A DNA stretch of 64,000 bases, taken from contig CAJXCD010000002.1 of the NCBI GenBank assembly GCA_913051545.1, forward strand, positions 62,001 through 126,000. Direction: 5' to 3'. Numbering within the stretch: position 1 is the first letter of the stretch; each line of letters begins with the position of its first letter. The notes under the pieces are model-generated. The model did no database searches and had not been told where the DNA came from. It saw nothing but the letters and a program-made list of their open reading frames with translations. The DNA is from an uncultured Chloroflexota bacterium (GTDB lineage Bacteria; Chloroflexota; Dehalococcoidia; Lucifugimonadales; CAJXCD01). Position numbers and translations under genes: made by a program. Shown one piece after another: positions 9,206 through 17,580 of the stretch.

Positions 9206-10033
9206 GTGAATGTGCTCGTGAAAGCCGGATTCCCAATATCCAAAAAGATTAAGGACTGTAACCCGTTAGCTAAGGAATTATTCATAGCTTTACCTGATGA
9301 GGATACAGGTAAGTACAAATTTAATGACAATTTTCTGGGTTTAGAGAATACCCCTGAAGTACTTAATTTTTTCCGTAATTTTGTTACAAAAGAAGGTAGG
9401 AATAATTACTTGCCCTTTGGTTGGCTAAACTCCTTGCGGAACAATAACTTTGCAGGAGATTCACAAACTATTGCAGATCTTAGAGACTGTGCTTGGGATA
9501 GATCATTGAACCAAAATATGCCGGATAGTGTATTTAGAACCGATGACATGGAAATATTTATAAATAAGGTTATCGAAGGGGATATAAAGGCGATAGATGA
9601 TTTCTTCATTTTAAAGCCATATGATAGAAAAAAGGCTGGCAATTTGTGTGCTTCGATTGATGAGATGATTTTTATAGTTAATAAATTGCAGCCGCGGCGG
9701 TCTTTAAGTCTGTCAGATCTGTTTACCGAAGGAGATTTAGTTATAGAGGTTATTAAATTGTTTAGTAAACAGGAACAGCCAGGTCAACCTATGGGTATAT
9801 TTGGGGGAAATGCAGGAGTATCTTACGATTCTAGGAGTACTACTTATTATGATGAGCAGAATCCTCCTGAAGTTCCTATGTTCAAAGATGAACCTGTATT
9901 TTTATTAGAGGAGCTTTTGTCAAAGTTGGATTATCGGTCGAGCGAAAATCTTTATTTTGGCGATGAGTTAGAACAAGACTGGGAGCGAGGGCTTAATTTA
10001 AGGAGCTTAAATAATGATGATACGTCAACCTGA
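9206..10033 (+). CDS. Hypothetical protein, acidic, ending at an in-frame TGA
   Basis: I do not recognise this protein. The frame is open from 9149; I prefer GTG 9206 or 9212 because AGGGGG lies just upstream at 9198-9203, giving about 275 residues. It is hydrophilic with no membrane segment or signal peptide and becomes acidic and Asn/Asp-rich at the end. The terminating TGA at 10031-10033 is followed in the same frame, four codons later, by the sigma-region-4-like ORF, so the two may be one gene interrupted by a stop, a recoded gene, or two coupled genes. No Cys-containing redox motif surrounds the TGA. Confidence 0.6.
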   Translation: MNVLVKAGFPISKKIKDCNPLAKELFIALPDEDTGKYKFNDNFLGLENTPEVLNFFRNFVTKEGRNNYLPFGWLNSLRNNNFAGDSQTIADLRDCAWDRSLNQNMPDSVFRTDDMEIFINKVIEGDIKAIDDFFILKPYDRKKAGNLCASIDEMIFIVNKLQPRRSLSLSDLFTEGDLVIEVIKLFSKQEQPGQPMGIFGGNAGVSYDSRSTTYYDEQNPPEVPMFKDEPVFLLEELLSKLDYRSSENLYFGDELEQDWERGLNLRSLNNDDTST

Positions 10034-10045
10034 CCGGAGCCAAAA

Positions 10046-10387
10046 TTGATTCCTGCAAGAACTCTTGGTGAATACAAGCTGTTGTTTGATATATTCAGAT
10101 CTTCGGACCAGAAAAGCTTCGTAACACCGTCAGGGTACTCCAGTTTGTGCAGTACCCTGACGAAAGTGTTTGATGATACTTTGAATGAAAATGAAAATGA
10201 AAAGAAGGTTTTACGTTTTAAATATGGATTGGGTAATGTCAGTCCCAATTCAAGTACTATTGGTGTAGCACGTAAGATGAGTATTAGTCAAAAGGCTGTC
10301 TCGGAGATATTAGACACTGCTATCCGGAAGCTGAGGGCTCCATCTAATACAAAGGTACTTAACGAATTTCTTAGTCCCCTGCAGTAA
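10046..10387 (+). CDS. Sigma-70 region 4-like small protein
   Basis: 113 residues from TTG 10046, which has GGAG at 10036-10039, six bases upstream. The C-terminal half (VLRFKYGLGN... then SQKAVSEILDTAIRKLRAPS and VLNEFL) closely resembles region 4 of primary sigma factors, the helix-turn-helix that reads the -35 box. Regions 1-3 are absent here and I do not see them in the upstream ORF either. It contains an AATGAA-type tandem repeat coding NENENE and a 12-bp perfect inverted repeat at 10128-10162. It may be a DNA-binding regulator, or the tail of a decayed sigma-like gene that begins upstream. Confidence 0.65.
   Translation: MIPARTLGEYKLLFDIFRSSDQKSFVTPSGYSSLCSTLTKVFDDTLNENENEKKVLRFKYGLGNVSPNSSTIGVARKMSISQKAVSEILDTAIRKLRAPSNTKVLNEFLSPLQ
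10128..10162. repeat. Perfect inverted repeat, 12-bp arms, 11-nt loop, inside coding sequence
   Basis: Arms CGTCAGGGTACT (10128-10139) and AGTACCCTGACG (10151-10162). The stem is GC-rich compared with its surroundings and lies early in the sigma-region-4-like ORF. There is no T-run, so it is not a standard terminator. Confidence 0.95.
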
Positions 10388-10436
10388 GATATGTTTTCAA
10401 TATCAAAAAACATGTATTGCTCATTTTGAGGTGGGA

Positions 10437-11669
10437 TTAGAAGGAATTTCGCTTCACTAAATTTTCCTCCTCTTGTCTTGATTTAATTCGACCATCCAGA
10501 CGTTCCTCGAGCAACTGTTTCAGTAATATTCCTATTTTTGGTCCTTCGGGTATTCCCATAGCTACAAGGTCTTTCCCGTTAAGAGTTGGATGTGCTTGTT
10601 GGAGCTCGTCTAGATATAAATTTAAGTTGTTTTGAATATTTTCGACCTCTGTCATAGCACGAAACCCTTTAATGACAGGCACCTGTATGTCGCGTAGTAA
10701 AAAATAAATTTCACTTCGACGTATGTTTTCTGAACTCAGTTTTTGTGAGTGCTTATGTATGTGTTGAATATCGTATGCTATTTTTCTCCACTGTCCTTCT
10801 ATGGATAACCGCTCTACGATAGATTGAAGAAGCGAAGTTGGGACTGGGTATAGCAGTGCACTCAATATTTCCTGTTCATCTATCTTTTTCGAGCAGAGTA
10901 ATACATCAATTTTATTTAGATATGAAATTGATGTATTGAGGCCTGGGTGGATAGCTTTCAGGATACCACGATGTTGGCAGTCCTTTAGGATTTGGATTAC
11001 TGTGGGTTCAATAAGTATCATGCGTAATTCGTTTCTTAATCTGTCACCGCTTAGTGTATCAAGATAGCCAAGTTGGCTTTGTACTAGTTCATCTGTATCA
11101 GGGGATAGGTTAAAATTGAGTCTTGTCGCATATCTAATGGCCCGCAATATTCTTGTGGAATCATCAATAAAGCTGTCTTTGTGTAGTACGCGTACTAATT
11201 CATTCTCAAGATCCTGTCTCCCATTGAATGGGTCAAGCAATTCCCCCATGGTGTTAACGTTGATAGAAATTGCAATTGCGTTTATGGAGAAATCCCGCCT
11301 ATTGAGGTCTTCCTCAAGGGATCCTTGTGAAACTGTTGGCAGTGCCCCCGGCTTGGAGTACGTTTCAGTTCGAGCTACAGCAATATCCACATCCTGGCAG
11401 CCAATGTTGAATTTAAAAGTGCCGAACTGTGATTCTGTTAGTATTTTCCCGTCTACTATTTCAGTTAAATCTTTTAGAAACTCATCCGGAGATCCGTCAA
11501 TAACTATGTCTAGATCTTTGGGAGTTTTCCTTAGCAGTATGTCACGAACTGCCCCTCCTACTAAGAACACGTAGGCATTGCTCGAATCAGCTGCGGCAGA
11601 CGTTAGTTCGAGTATCTCCTTTTGTGCCGCTGTTAGGCACTGGTACATTTGTGCGGCTATATCAGACAC
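10437..11669 (-). CDS. cca: CCA-adding tRNA nucleotidyltransferase / poly(A) polymerase family
   Basis: 410 residues. Class II nucleotidyltransferase that builds or repairs tRNA 3'-CCA ends. Seen: the GGAVRD fingerprint, the metal-binding DLDIVIDG motif, RRDFSINAIA, and the RVLHKDSFIDDSTRILRAIRYATRL helical segment typical of Cca. The C-terminal part lacks an obvious HD phosphohydrolase motif. CCA-adding and A-adding enzymes cannot be separated with certainty by eye. The tRNA in this window already encodes CCA, so here the role may be repair. It lies 30 bases downstream of the HpcH gene on the same strand. Confidence 0.88.
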   Translation of the reverse strand: MSDIAAQMYQCLTAAQKEILELTSAAADSSNAYVFLVGGAVRDILLRKTPKDLDIVIDGSPDEFLKDLTEIVDGKILTESQFGTFKFNIGCQDVDIAVARTETYSKPGALPTVSQGSLEEDLNRRDFSINAIAISINVNTMGELLDPFNGRQDLENELVRVLHKDSFIDDSTRILRAIRYATRLNFNLSPDTDELVQSQLGYLDTLSGDRLRNELRMILIEPTVIQILKDCQHRGILKAIHPGLNTSISYLNKIDVLLCSKKIDEQEILSALLYPVPTSLLQSIVERLSIEGQWRKIAYDIQHIHKHSQKLSSENIRRSEIYFLLRDIQVPVIKGFRAMTEVENIQNNLNLYLDELQQAHPTLNGKDLVAMGIPEGPKIGILLKQLLEERLDGRIKSRQEEENLVKRNSF

Positions 11670-11699
11670 TCTTGTTCTACCAGTCCTATATTAGATTGT

Positions 11700-12458
11700 T
11701 TATTTTACTGACTGACTGACGGCTTCTAAATATGATTTGGCACCCTGCTCCAGCCACCGGTTTGGAGAGTTTGTTATGAATCGGACACCTTTATTTATAA
11801 ACTCTTTTACGTTACCACTTTCGGTAACTGCTCCGGGAACTTTTCCAGCAGACACTATTTTTGCGAATGATTCATCTCTGACTTTAAGAAGCTCTGGGTT
11901 TGTCAATTGAGTAGGTATCCCCATAGATTGAGCTAGGTCACCTACGGCTACTAAATATACATCTACATTGTCTACTCTAAGCATTTCATCCAAGTTATCA
12001 ATAGCAATTACATCTTCTATAAGTACTCCTACTAGAACTTCTTCATTGGATTTCTCGAAGTAGTCATCTACTCCATTGGCCTGTCTACCTTTGAAGACTC
12101 CCCTGTTTCCTTCTGGAAAAAATTTAGCGGCGTTTACAACAGCTGCCGCCTCTTCTGCTGTATTGCAGTGAGGCATTAATATAGCCTGTACACCTTGGTC
12201 AAGAGTTCTATATATTAGCCCTTCTTCATTTGCGTGTACTCTTGCAACGGAAGTCATTCCCCAGAGGTCTGCAGCTCTAGTCTGATCACGAATATCTGTG
12301 AAACTTAGTCCTCCATGTTCTGCTTCAATCCATACTCCATCGAACCCGAGTGGACCTAGGAAGTCGATCAGGTCAGCACTTAGTTCACCTTGGATTATTG
12401 TGGCAACTCCACCATCGGCCAATTTTCGTTTCACTCGGTTAGGTCGCATATTAGTCAA
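11700..12458 (-). CDS. HpcH/HpaI-family aldolase
   Basis: 252 residues. TIM-barrel, metal-dependent class II aldolase family acting on 2-keto-3-deoxy acids or related compounds such as 2,4-dihydroxyhept-2-ene-1,7-dioate. GFDGVWIEAEHGGLSF carries the conserved Glu-Ala-Glu-His core, followed by VARVHANEEG and AILMPHCNTAEEA. I keep the TTG start at 12458 because AGGAG lies seven bases upstream; ATG 12449 is the alternative. The natural substrate is unknown. It is divergent from the NUDIX gene. Confidence 0.85.
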   Translation of the reverse strand: MTNMRPNRVKRKLADGGVATIIQGELSADLIDFLGPLGFDGVWIEAEHGGLSFTDIRDQTRAADLWGMTSVARVHANEEGLIYRTLDQGVQAILMPHCNTAEEAAAVVNAAKFFPEGNRGVFKGRQANGVDDYFEKSNEEVLVGVLIEDVIAIDNLDEMLRVDNVDVYLVAVGDLAQSMGIPTQLTNPELLKVRDESFAKIVSAGKVPGAVTESGNVKEFINKGVRFITNSPNRWLEQGAKSYLEAVSQSVK

Positions 12459-12643
12459 AGTTAAGCTCCTGAATATAAAGAATTAGTACTCACGGAATCA
12501 TATACTACAGCCTTATTAACTAGCTGAATTATATGTCTGGCAAATAGACCCGTCAACTTAATATTTGCCTATAATATGTCTGTTAGACATTTAGTTTTGA
12601 CGTACATATGATTAATTTTGTATTTAATAGTAGAATCCATACC

Positions 12644-13141
12644 ATGAATATAGAGATCAACTATTGCCCGCGCTGTGGTAATAAACTGGTTAACAAGGGT
12701 GCTTCTGTACGATCTAGACCATCGTGTACAGATTGTGGGTATGTGGTGTATCTAGATCCGAAGCTTGCTACGGTGGTACTGATTTCGGTAGGTGACGAAT
12801 TGGTTTTAGTCCGGCGAGCAATAGAGCCGCAAATAGGACGCTGGAGTTATCCTGGAGGATATGTAGATCGTGGAGAAACAGTAGAGGCAGCAGCCGTACG
12901 TGAGGTGAAAGAAGAAACGACTTTGGATGTTAGCCTCACTGGATTTATAGGTCTTTACTCAAGTTCTAATAGGCCGGTTGTTATAGCAGCATATTCTGCT
13001 GAGGTGATAGGTGGCACTCCATCCGCAGGAGAAGAAGTTCAGGAGATCTCTTTATTTAGACCATCAGATTTACCGGAAATGCCTTTCCCGCATGACGATC
13101 AAATTTTAGCGGATTGGTATTTACTAACAGATGATGGCTAG
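12644..13141 (+). CDS. NUDIX hydrolase with N-terminal zinc ribbon
   Basis: 165 residues from ATG 12644; an in-frame ATG at 12608 would add twelve. An N-terminal CPRC...CTDC zinc ribbon precedes the NUDIX fold, as in NudC-like and ADP-ribose pyrophosphatase-like members. The NUDIX box reads GGYVDRGETVEAAAVREVKE followed by ETTL: all glutamates are kept, but the glycine normally after EE has become Thr. Likely hydrolyses a nucleoside diphosphate derivative; which one is not decidable. Its TAG overlaps the stop of the convergent OsmC-family gene by three bases. Confidence 0.88.
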   Translation: MNIEINYCPRCGNKLVNKGASVRSRPSCTDCGYVVYLDPKLATVVLISVGDELVLVRRAIEPQIGRWSYPGGYVDRGETVEAAAVREVKEETTLDVSLTGFIGLYSSSNRPVVIAAYSAEVIGGTPSAGEEVQEISLFRPSDLPEMPFPHDDQILADWYLLTDDG

Positions 13142-13590
13142 GTGTCTATCTGGTTTACGGATCTAACGGTAATATCAATAGGAATAGTTTTTTCCAATAT
13201 CCTGTGTATACGGCACCGGCTTGCTATGTAATTCATCCTGTCCAACTGTTCTGAATTAAGGTCAGAGGTTATCTCAATGTCCATTTGGATTCGATCATAA
13301 AAACCTTTATTGACTTCCTCTGAATCGCCAGAGGGCCCTTGATAAAATTGATCATGAGTGCATTTGATAACGAGTGAATATATGTCCCAGATTTTTCTCC
13401 TCGCGTACAGGAGGAGTGTCATCGATGTTCAGGTGCTTAAGGAAGCTAAAAGGACTTCAAATGGACTGGGTCCTTTGCTGCCTCCTGAGGTCTTGAATTC
13501 ATCTGTGACAAAGGTGTGATGTGGAGTTTCCGCGATGTGTTGCATGTCCCGCATATTTCGCACAGTAACTGTGTGTGATTCCGTCTTCAT
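13138..13590 (-). CDS. OsmC-family peroxiredoxin-like selenoprotein (in-frame TGA = Sec54)
   Basis: Translating from ATG 13590 gives a full 150-residue OsmC-like protein if the TGA at 13431-13429 is read through. Before it runs TSGGSKGPSPFEVLLASLST, the classical OsmC active-site approach. The TGA is codon 54, exactly where OsmC/Ohr proteins have the peroxidatic Cys (family pattern ALxACTxMT), and TSMTLLLYARRK follows. The resolving Cys is present as Cys126 in IASRCRIHRIL. A hairpin follows the TGA (13397-13416). The ribosome site GAGGGG sits four bases before the ATG, and the ATG is eight bases after the MFS stop, so the two are an operon. OsmC/Ohr proteins reduce organic hydroperoxides or act on thiols. 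Automated calling would give only the 94-residue tail from ATG 13422. Confidence 0.88.
13397..13416 (-). promoter_or_regulatory. Candidate bacterial SECIS hairpin
   Basis: In the mRNA sense, CTCCTC (13416-13411) pairs perfectly with GAGGAG (13402-13397) around the eight-base loop CTGTACGC, which contains G-U. The loop begins 18 bases after the TGA. Bacterial SECIS elements lie directly downstream of the UGA, inside the coding region, with a short apical stem and a G near the start of the loop; this hairpin fits in position and stem. The G is third, not first or second, in the loop. Confidence 0.6.
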
Positions 13591-13598
13591 AAAACCCC

Positions 13599-14846
13599 TC
13601 ATATATTTCTTGTTATTTTGTCTTTTTTCACGAGATCATATTTTAGTCGTTGTAGAGCCAATATCGCTATTATAGCTATCAAACTAATACTACTAAATCC
13701 AATTACCCATTTGTATGATTCCTGAGAAATATCTAGTATAGTCCCGAAGGTTATTGGACCCAAAACGGCTCCCAAGAGTCCCAATGAAGCTTGTACTGCC
13801 ATAGCTGAACCTATCTTCTCCTTAGGTGTTGAGTCTAGTATGCCACTGGTGTATATGGCAGAATCTGCTGCTGTTGACCAACCATAGACTATTAAAATTA
13901 CACCTATCAAAGGCCACGGGAAACCTCCCGCCCAACCAATTAGCAATGAGCATATACCACTAATAGCGAATATTCTTATTGCTGATGTTAGACGACCCCA
14001 TTTGTCTGATATCGCACCTCCCATTACTGGTCCCAGAGCTCCTAGAGTCAGTGCTATACCTGCAACAGTGGAGCCGATAGCTTCCCCATTTTCAATCCCC
14101 TGGTTAATTAAAATACTTCCAAGCAATATCGGTAGTCCCATTCTAACGCTATATAATTGGAAGGCATGTAAGGAATACCCGAATATAAAATACTTAACTT
14201 GGCGGATTTTTAGTACGGAAAGATCGAGTTTGCCCGGCGTTTCTGTGTGGGGTTTGACAGGTGAGTGTGATCGTATAAGTATGTATAACACAGGTAAGCC
14301 AATAATAGATATAAGAGATAGTAAGAGATATGCTTGTCTCCATTCTAATGTGGTTAAGAGTGCTCCGGTTAAAGCCATAGATATGCTGTGGGCGCCATAC
14401 TGAGCAGTTACAAATATACCTGTCGATATTCCTGTGTATTGAGGATCAAATCGTTCCGATATGATCCTTACACCAGGCATGTACATCCCAACTAAACCAA
14501 CCCCGCATATTCCTCTGAGTACGATGGCAATTATCATATTTTCCGTAATTATTGGGAATAAGATATGAGTTATTATCGAAAGAATTGCTGATCCAAAAAA
14601 AACGGGTTTTGGTCCTACACGATCGGTTAATGGAATTATGAACAGTGCAGATATAAGATATCCAGCTAGATACGCAGAATAAACTACTCCTGCTTGGAAG
14701 TTATTTAAACTCCATTCGTCTTGAATATATCGTAAGGCGGCTACATAGCTGGATATTGGAAGTAAAAGCATAAAAAAAGAAAGCGATAATAGTATTAACC
14801 ATAAAATGTCTTTGCGTGCCACTTTATTTACGCCGTTCATTATCAT
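13599..14846 (-). CDS. MFS transporter
   Basis: 415 residues with about twelve membrane segments and the MFS loop motif DRVGPKPVFFGSA after TM2; the second half repeats it weakly as SDKWGRLTSAIR. The substrate is unknown. Eight bases after its TGA begins the OsmC-family selenoprotein gene, so the pair is probably co-transcribed; a link to peroxide or xenobiotic stress is only inferred from that neighbour. Confidence 0.85.
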   Translation of the reverse strand: MIMNGVNKVARKDILWLILLSLSFFMLLLPISSYVAALRYIQDEWSLNNFQAGVVYSAYLAGYLISALFIIPLTDRVGPKPVFFGSAILSIITHILFPIITENMIIAIVLRGICGVGLVGMYMPGVRIISERFDPQYTGISTGIFVTAQYGAHSISMALTGALLTTLEWRQAYLLLSLISIIGLPVLYILIRSHSPVKPHTETPGKLDLSVLKIRQVKYFIFGYSLHAFQLYSVRMGLPILLGSILINQGIENGEAIGSTVAGIALTLGALGPVMGGAISDKWGRLTSAIRIFAISGICSLLIGWAGGFPWPLIGVILIVYGWSTAADSAIYTSGILDSTPKEKIGSAMAVQASLGLLGAVLGPITFGTILDISQESYKWVIGFSSISLIAIIAILALQRLKYDLVKKDKITRNI

Positions 14847-14953
14847 AATATTTCTTGTGTTCTAACTGATTCAGACAATTCGGTAACGAATTAAATAATC
14901 ATTTGTGTATAACTGGAATCGTCACAACTTGAGAATTGCTTACAATTAGTCCT

Positions 14954-15604
14954 TTAGTCCTCAGCCTCTCTTATTGTTGAAAGTAGCAGCTTGGATTCTA
15001 GAATTAGTTTTGGGTCTTCAGAAAGTGTAAATACCTGTTCTAGGTCTAGTTTAGACCCTACTGCATCTCCATTTAGTGCGCGTATTTGTGCACGCTCGAA
15101 AAAATATCTTGGTACATCAGACTTTATAGTGATCAATTCGGACATATCATTTTCAGCCGATTCGAAGTCATCCATGTAAAGGTACGTTGAAGCTCTGTTG
15201 TAGATGGCATCACTGAATTCTGGGTCAATCTGGATGGCTTTAGTAAAATTCAGTAATGCCATTGTTGTATCGCCTACATCATAATAGATTATGCCGCGGT
15301 AGTTGTATGCTGTAGTTAAATCTGGATTGATTGACAGCGCCTGTGACAGATATTTCATAGCTGAATTATCTTTGCCTCGCAGGTGATCGATAAATCCAAG
15401 TTCGGCGTACGCCTCTGCTAATTCAGGATTCAGCGAAATTGCTTTTAAATATGCATCTTCGGCTTTTGATATACCCCCAACTTCTTGAAAATCAAGACCT
15501 TGTTGATACGATTCCATTGCTTGTTCGAGGTGTGAATTGGGTTTCCCAATACAGCCAACCACTATAAGTAGTAGCATGGCTTTAACCAACGTTATTTTCA
15601 ACAT
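14954..15604 (-). CDS. TPR-repeat lipoprotein
   Basis: From ATG 15604 the protein begins with a short positively charged stretch and hydrophobic LVKAMLLLIVVGC, a lipobox with Cys18, so it is probably an exported lipoprotein of 216 residues; the frame is open to ATG 15643. At least four tetratricopeptide repeats follow, such as AEDAYLKAISLNPELAEAYA and AMKYLSQALSINPDLTTAYN. TPR proteins serve as scaffolds for protein contacts; the partner is unknown. It lies between an MFS gene and an epimerase gene, all on the minus strand but with gaps of about 70-110 bases. Confidence 0.8.
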   Translation of the reverse strand: MLKITLVKAMLLLIVVGCIGKPNSHLEQAMESYQQGLDFQEVGGISKAEDAYLKAISLNPELAEAYAELGFIDHLRGKDNSAMKYLSQALSINPDLTTAYNYRGIIYYDVGDTTMALLNFTKAIQIDPEFSDAIYNRASTYLYMDDFESAENDMSELITIKSDVPRYFFERAQIRALNGDAVGSKLDLEQVFTLSEDPKLILESKLLLSTIREAED

Positions 15605-15711
15605 TTTACCTGGGTTTTGATCAACTAATTTTATGTTAGCCATATAAAATATGATGGCTTTCAGATTTTATTACGGTTTTAGGATTAACGTACATTTTTC
15701 CAGAAACGTGA

Positions 15712-16650
15712 TTAATGCTTTTGACTGGCTGCGAAAATCTCAGCAATTTCCAAAGTCGAATATCTGAATTTAATCCCCAAGTCTCGTCTTGCTTTTTCCG
15801 TATTGACTATCCAAGGGTATCTTATCAAGTTTAGTCCTGACGAGGGTGAACGAGATTGTATCCTTAGCTTCCATGTTAATTCAGTTAGGGGGTAAAGGAT
15901 TGCTGCTGGCATTGAGATTTTCCATCGTCCAAGTATTGAGGCCATTTGGTTCCATGTGATAGAGTCTCTACCGGCTAAATTATAGATGCCATGATGGTCT
16001 GAAAGTAAACATTTTGAAATTGAAGTAGTGATATCATCCTCGTGAATAAGCTGCATTTGGGGATTGTATCCGGTAATCCCCACAAGTATTTTTTGGGATA
16101 ATGATTTTGATATAAAGTTGTCTGCATTAGGACCTAGTACAGGACAGCTTCTAAGAATTGTTGAAGTAACACTCTTGTATTTTTTTGAAAAGTCTTGGAA
16201 AATATTTTCTGATTGAATCTTATGTTCTGCGTAGATGTGTCCCTTTATCGGACGTGATATGTCTGACTCGCTGATATTATATGGGTTGTCAGGATGTGCA
16301 CCGTACACGGTGGTGCTGCTTAGATACACCAGTTTTTTTACAACAGACGAATCGCATGCATTAACTATATTTTGAGATCCACCAACATTTATTTTATATG
16401 CTTTACTATCATCTCTCCCGTGATGTATCTGATATGCCATATGGACTACTGAATCAACATTGTTTCTAGTGAGTAGATCTCCTAGCGGTAAGGAAATGTC
16501 GTGGCGGTGGAAATGTATCTTTGGTTCTAGAGTCTTTTTGGGCAGATTTTTGTCAATAGCTATAATGCGGTCTACATCAGACAGTTCGGTTAAGATTTGC
16601 ATTAGTCTTGTCCCAAGGTATCCAGAAGCACCAGTGACAGCCACAATCAT
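15712..16650 (-). CDS. NAD-dependent epimerase/dehydratase (extended SDR)
   Basis: 312 residues. The Rossmann motif VTGASGYLGTRL starts at residue 4, the active-site YAEHK pair lies mid-protein, and LSSTTVYG supplies the catalytic Ser/Thr. Such proteins modify nucleotide sugars or related carbonyl compounds. The C-terminus lacks features naming a substrate. It is about 70 bases downstream of the PIG-L gene and may be co-transcribed with the sugar-acid cluster. Confidence 0.82.
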   Translation of the reverse strand: MIVAVTGASGYLGTRLMQILTELSDVDRIIAIDKNLPKKTLEPKIHFHRHDISLPLGDLLTRNNVDSVVHMAYQIHHGRDDSKAYKINVGGSQNIVNACDSSVVKKLVYLSSTTVYGAHPDNPYNISESDISRPIKGHIYAEHKIQSENIFQDFSKKYKSVTSTILRSCPVLGPNADNFISKSLSQKILVGITGYNPQMQLIHEDDITTSISKCLLSDHHGIYNLAGRDSITWNQMASILGRWKISMPAAILYPLTELTWKLRIQSRSPSSGLNLIRYPWIVNTEKARRDLGIKFRYSTLEIAEIFAASQKH

Positions 16651-16721
16651 AATGAGTTACGATTTTTCTTCAGGTTCATTTTTGGTAATGATCATTTAGT
16701 GGTTGGTGTTATCGGATGTTG

Positions 16722-17570
16722 CTACGTTTTAGTTCCGGTAACTCGATTTATGTGTTCCGCTGGAGATTCTTCAGCCCTTTGTAGTGTGCGAGGTGATAAT
16801 GTTAGGCTATCGAACACTTCCGGCTTTGACCGCACAAATCCCTCGGCATACGCTGTCCCTGCAGTCCATCCGGCTGCACCGCAGGAGATTTCTATCCGTT
16901 TCCGTGCATATGCTTCATTATGCCCTTGGCTTTTGAATAGTGTTTCTGCTTCTACTCTCTGTTCGTACCAATCACTAATGTCTACTAGAATATCCCAATC
17001 TCCACGGTCGAAATATACTCCAGGATAAAAGGTAGCAGCTATTTTATGAGGGCGAATTTGTGACCCGTGCTCTGGGTTTGAAGAGTGAAGTTGTGCACGT
17101 TCGACTGCGTATGCTGTTTCAGTGTGGGAATTATTTACATATGGCTGTATTAAGCCATGAGGTCCACTACCATTTATATAGGGTGATTGAGTTATTAATA
17201 TGTGAGGTCTAACCTCCGATATTATTTCCGAAAGTTCATTTATTATTCCAGGATTTTCGTCAACCCTGAATGGTTCCCCGCCATCTAGTATTCTTACGTC
17301 GTTTATGCCAAACAACAAGGCTGCTTGCCTAAGCTCATCAGCCTTCTGCTCTGCATATTTTTCAGGAGGTTCATTAATTATATTTGGGTCTTGTTCTGAT
17401 TTTGGCTTAAGTAGTTCAGTAGCTAATTTCTCGTTGTGGGCCTTTTTGCCTCCGGTTACCACTACAAGTGTAACGTCGTCTCCTTTATCGGTGTGGATTC
17501 CAAGAGTGCCAGCGCTGTGTGTGAAATCATGAGGATGTGCTTTTACAACCAATATCTGTAAGTTCGTCAT
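16722..17570 (-). CDS. PIG-L/LmbE-family hydrolase (AHPHD variant)
   Basis: 282 residues. I start at ATG 17570, which has AAGGAG overlapping the upstream stop. PIG-L enzymes are zinc N-deacetylases of sugar derivatives. The usual AHPDD motif is KAHPHDFTHSAGTLG here: the zinc-binding His and second Asp remain, but the first Asp, the usual general base, is His. The later NNSHTETA His matches the third zinc ligand position. The same substitution occurs in the paralogue at 63144-63980, so it is a subfamily trait and not damage. It directly follows the DUF6379 gene (TAAGGAG arrangement), so both probably act in one pathway. Confidence 0.85.
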   Translation of the reverse strand: MTNLQILVVKAHPHDFTHSAGTLGIHTDKGDDVTLVVVTGGKKAHNEKLATELLKPKSEQDPNIINEPPEKYAEQKADELRQAALLFGINDVRILDGGEPFRVDENPGIINELSEIISEVRPHILITQSPYINGSGPHGLIQPYVNNSHTETAYAVERAQLHSSNPEHGSQIRPHKIAATFYPGVYFDRGDWDILVDISDWYEQRVEAETLFKSQGHNEAYARKRIEISCGAAGWTAGTAYAEGFVRSKPEVFDSLTLSPRTLQRAEESPAEHINRVTGTKT

Positions 17571-17580
17571 CAATATCTCC

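Noticed and set aside
10031-10033. TGA between the two ORFs as a selenocysteine codon
   Set aside because: The flanking residues are not a redox motif, no homologue with Cys there is known to me, and the following 4-bp hairpin (CAAG-AACT-CTTG) is too weak to call a SECIS.
13138-13422. A stand-alone 94-residue protein
   Set aside because: It is the C-terminal part of the OsmC-family gene; the upstream half in the same frame is clearly OsmC, so the real gene starts at 13590.
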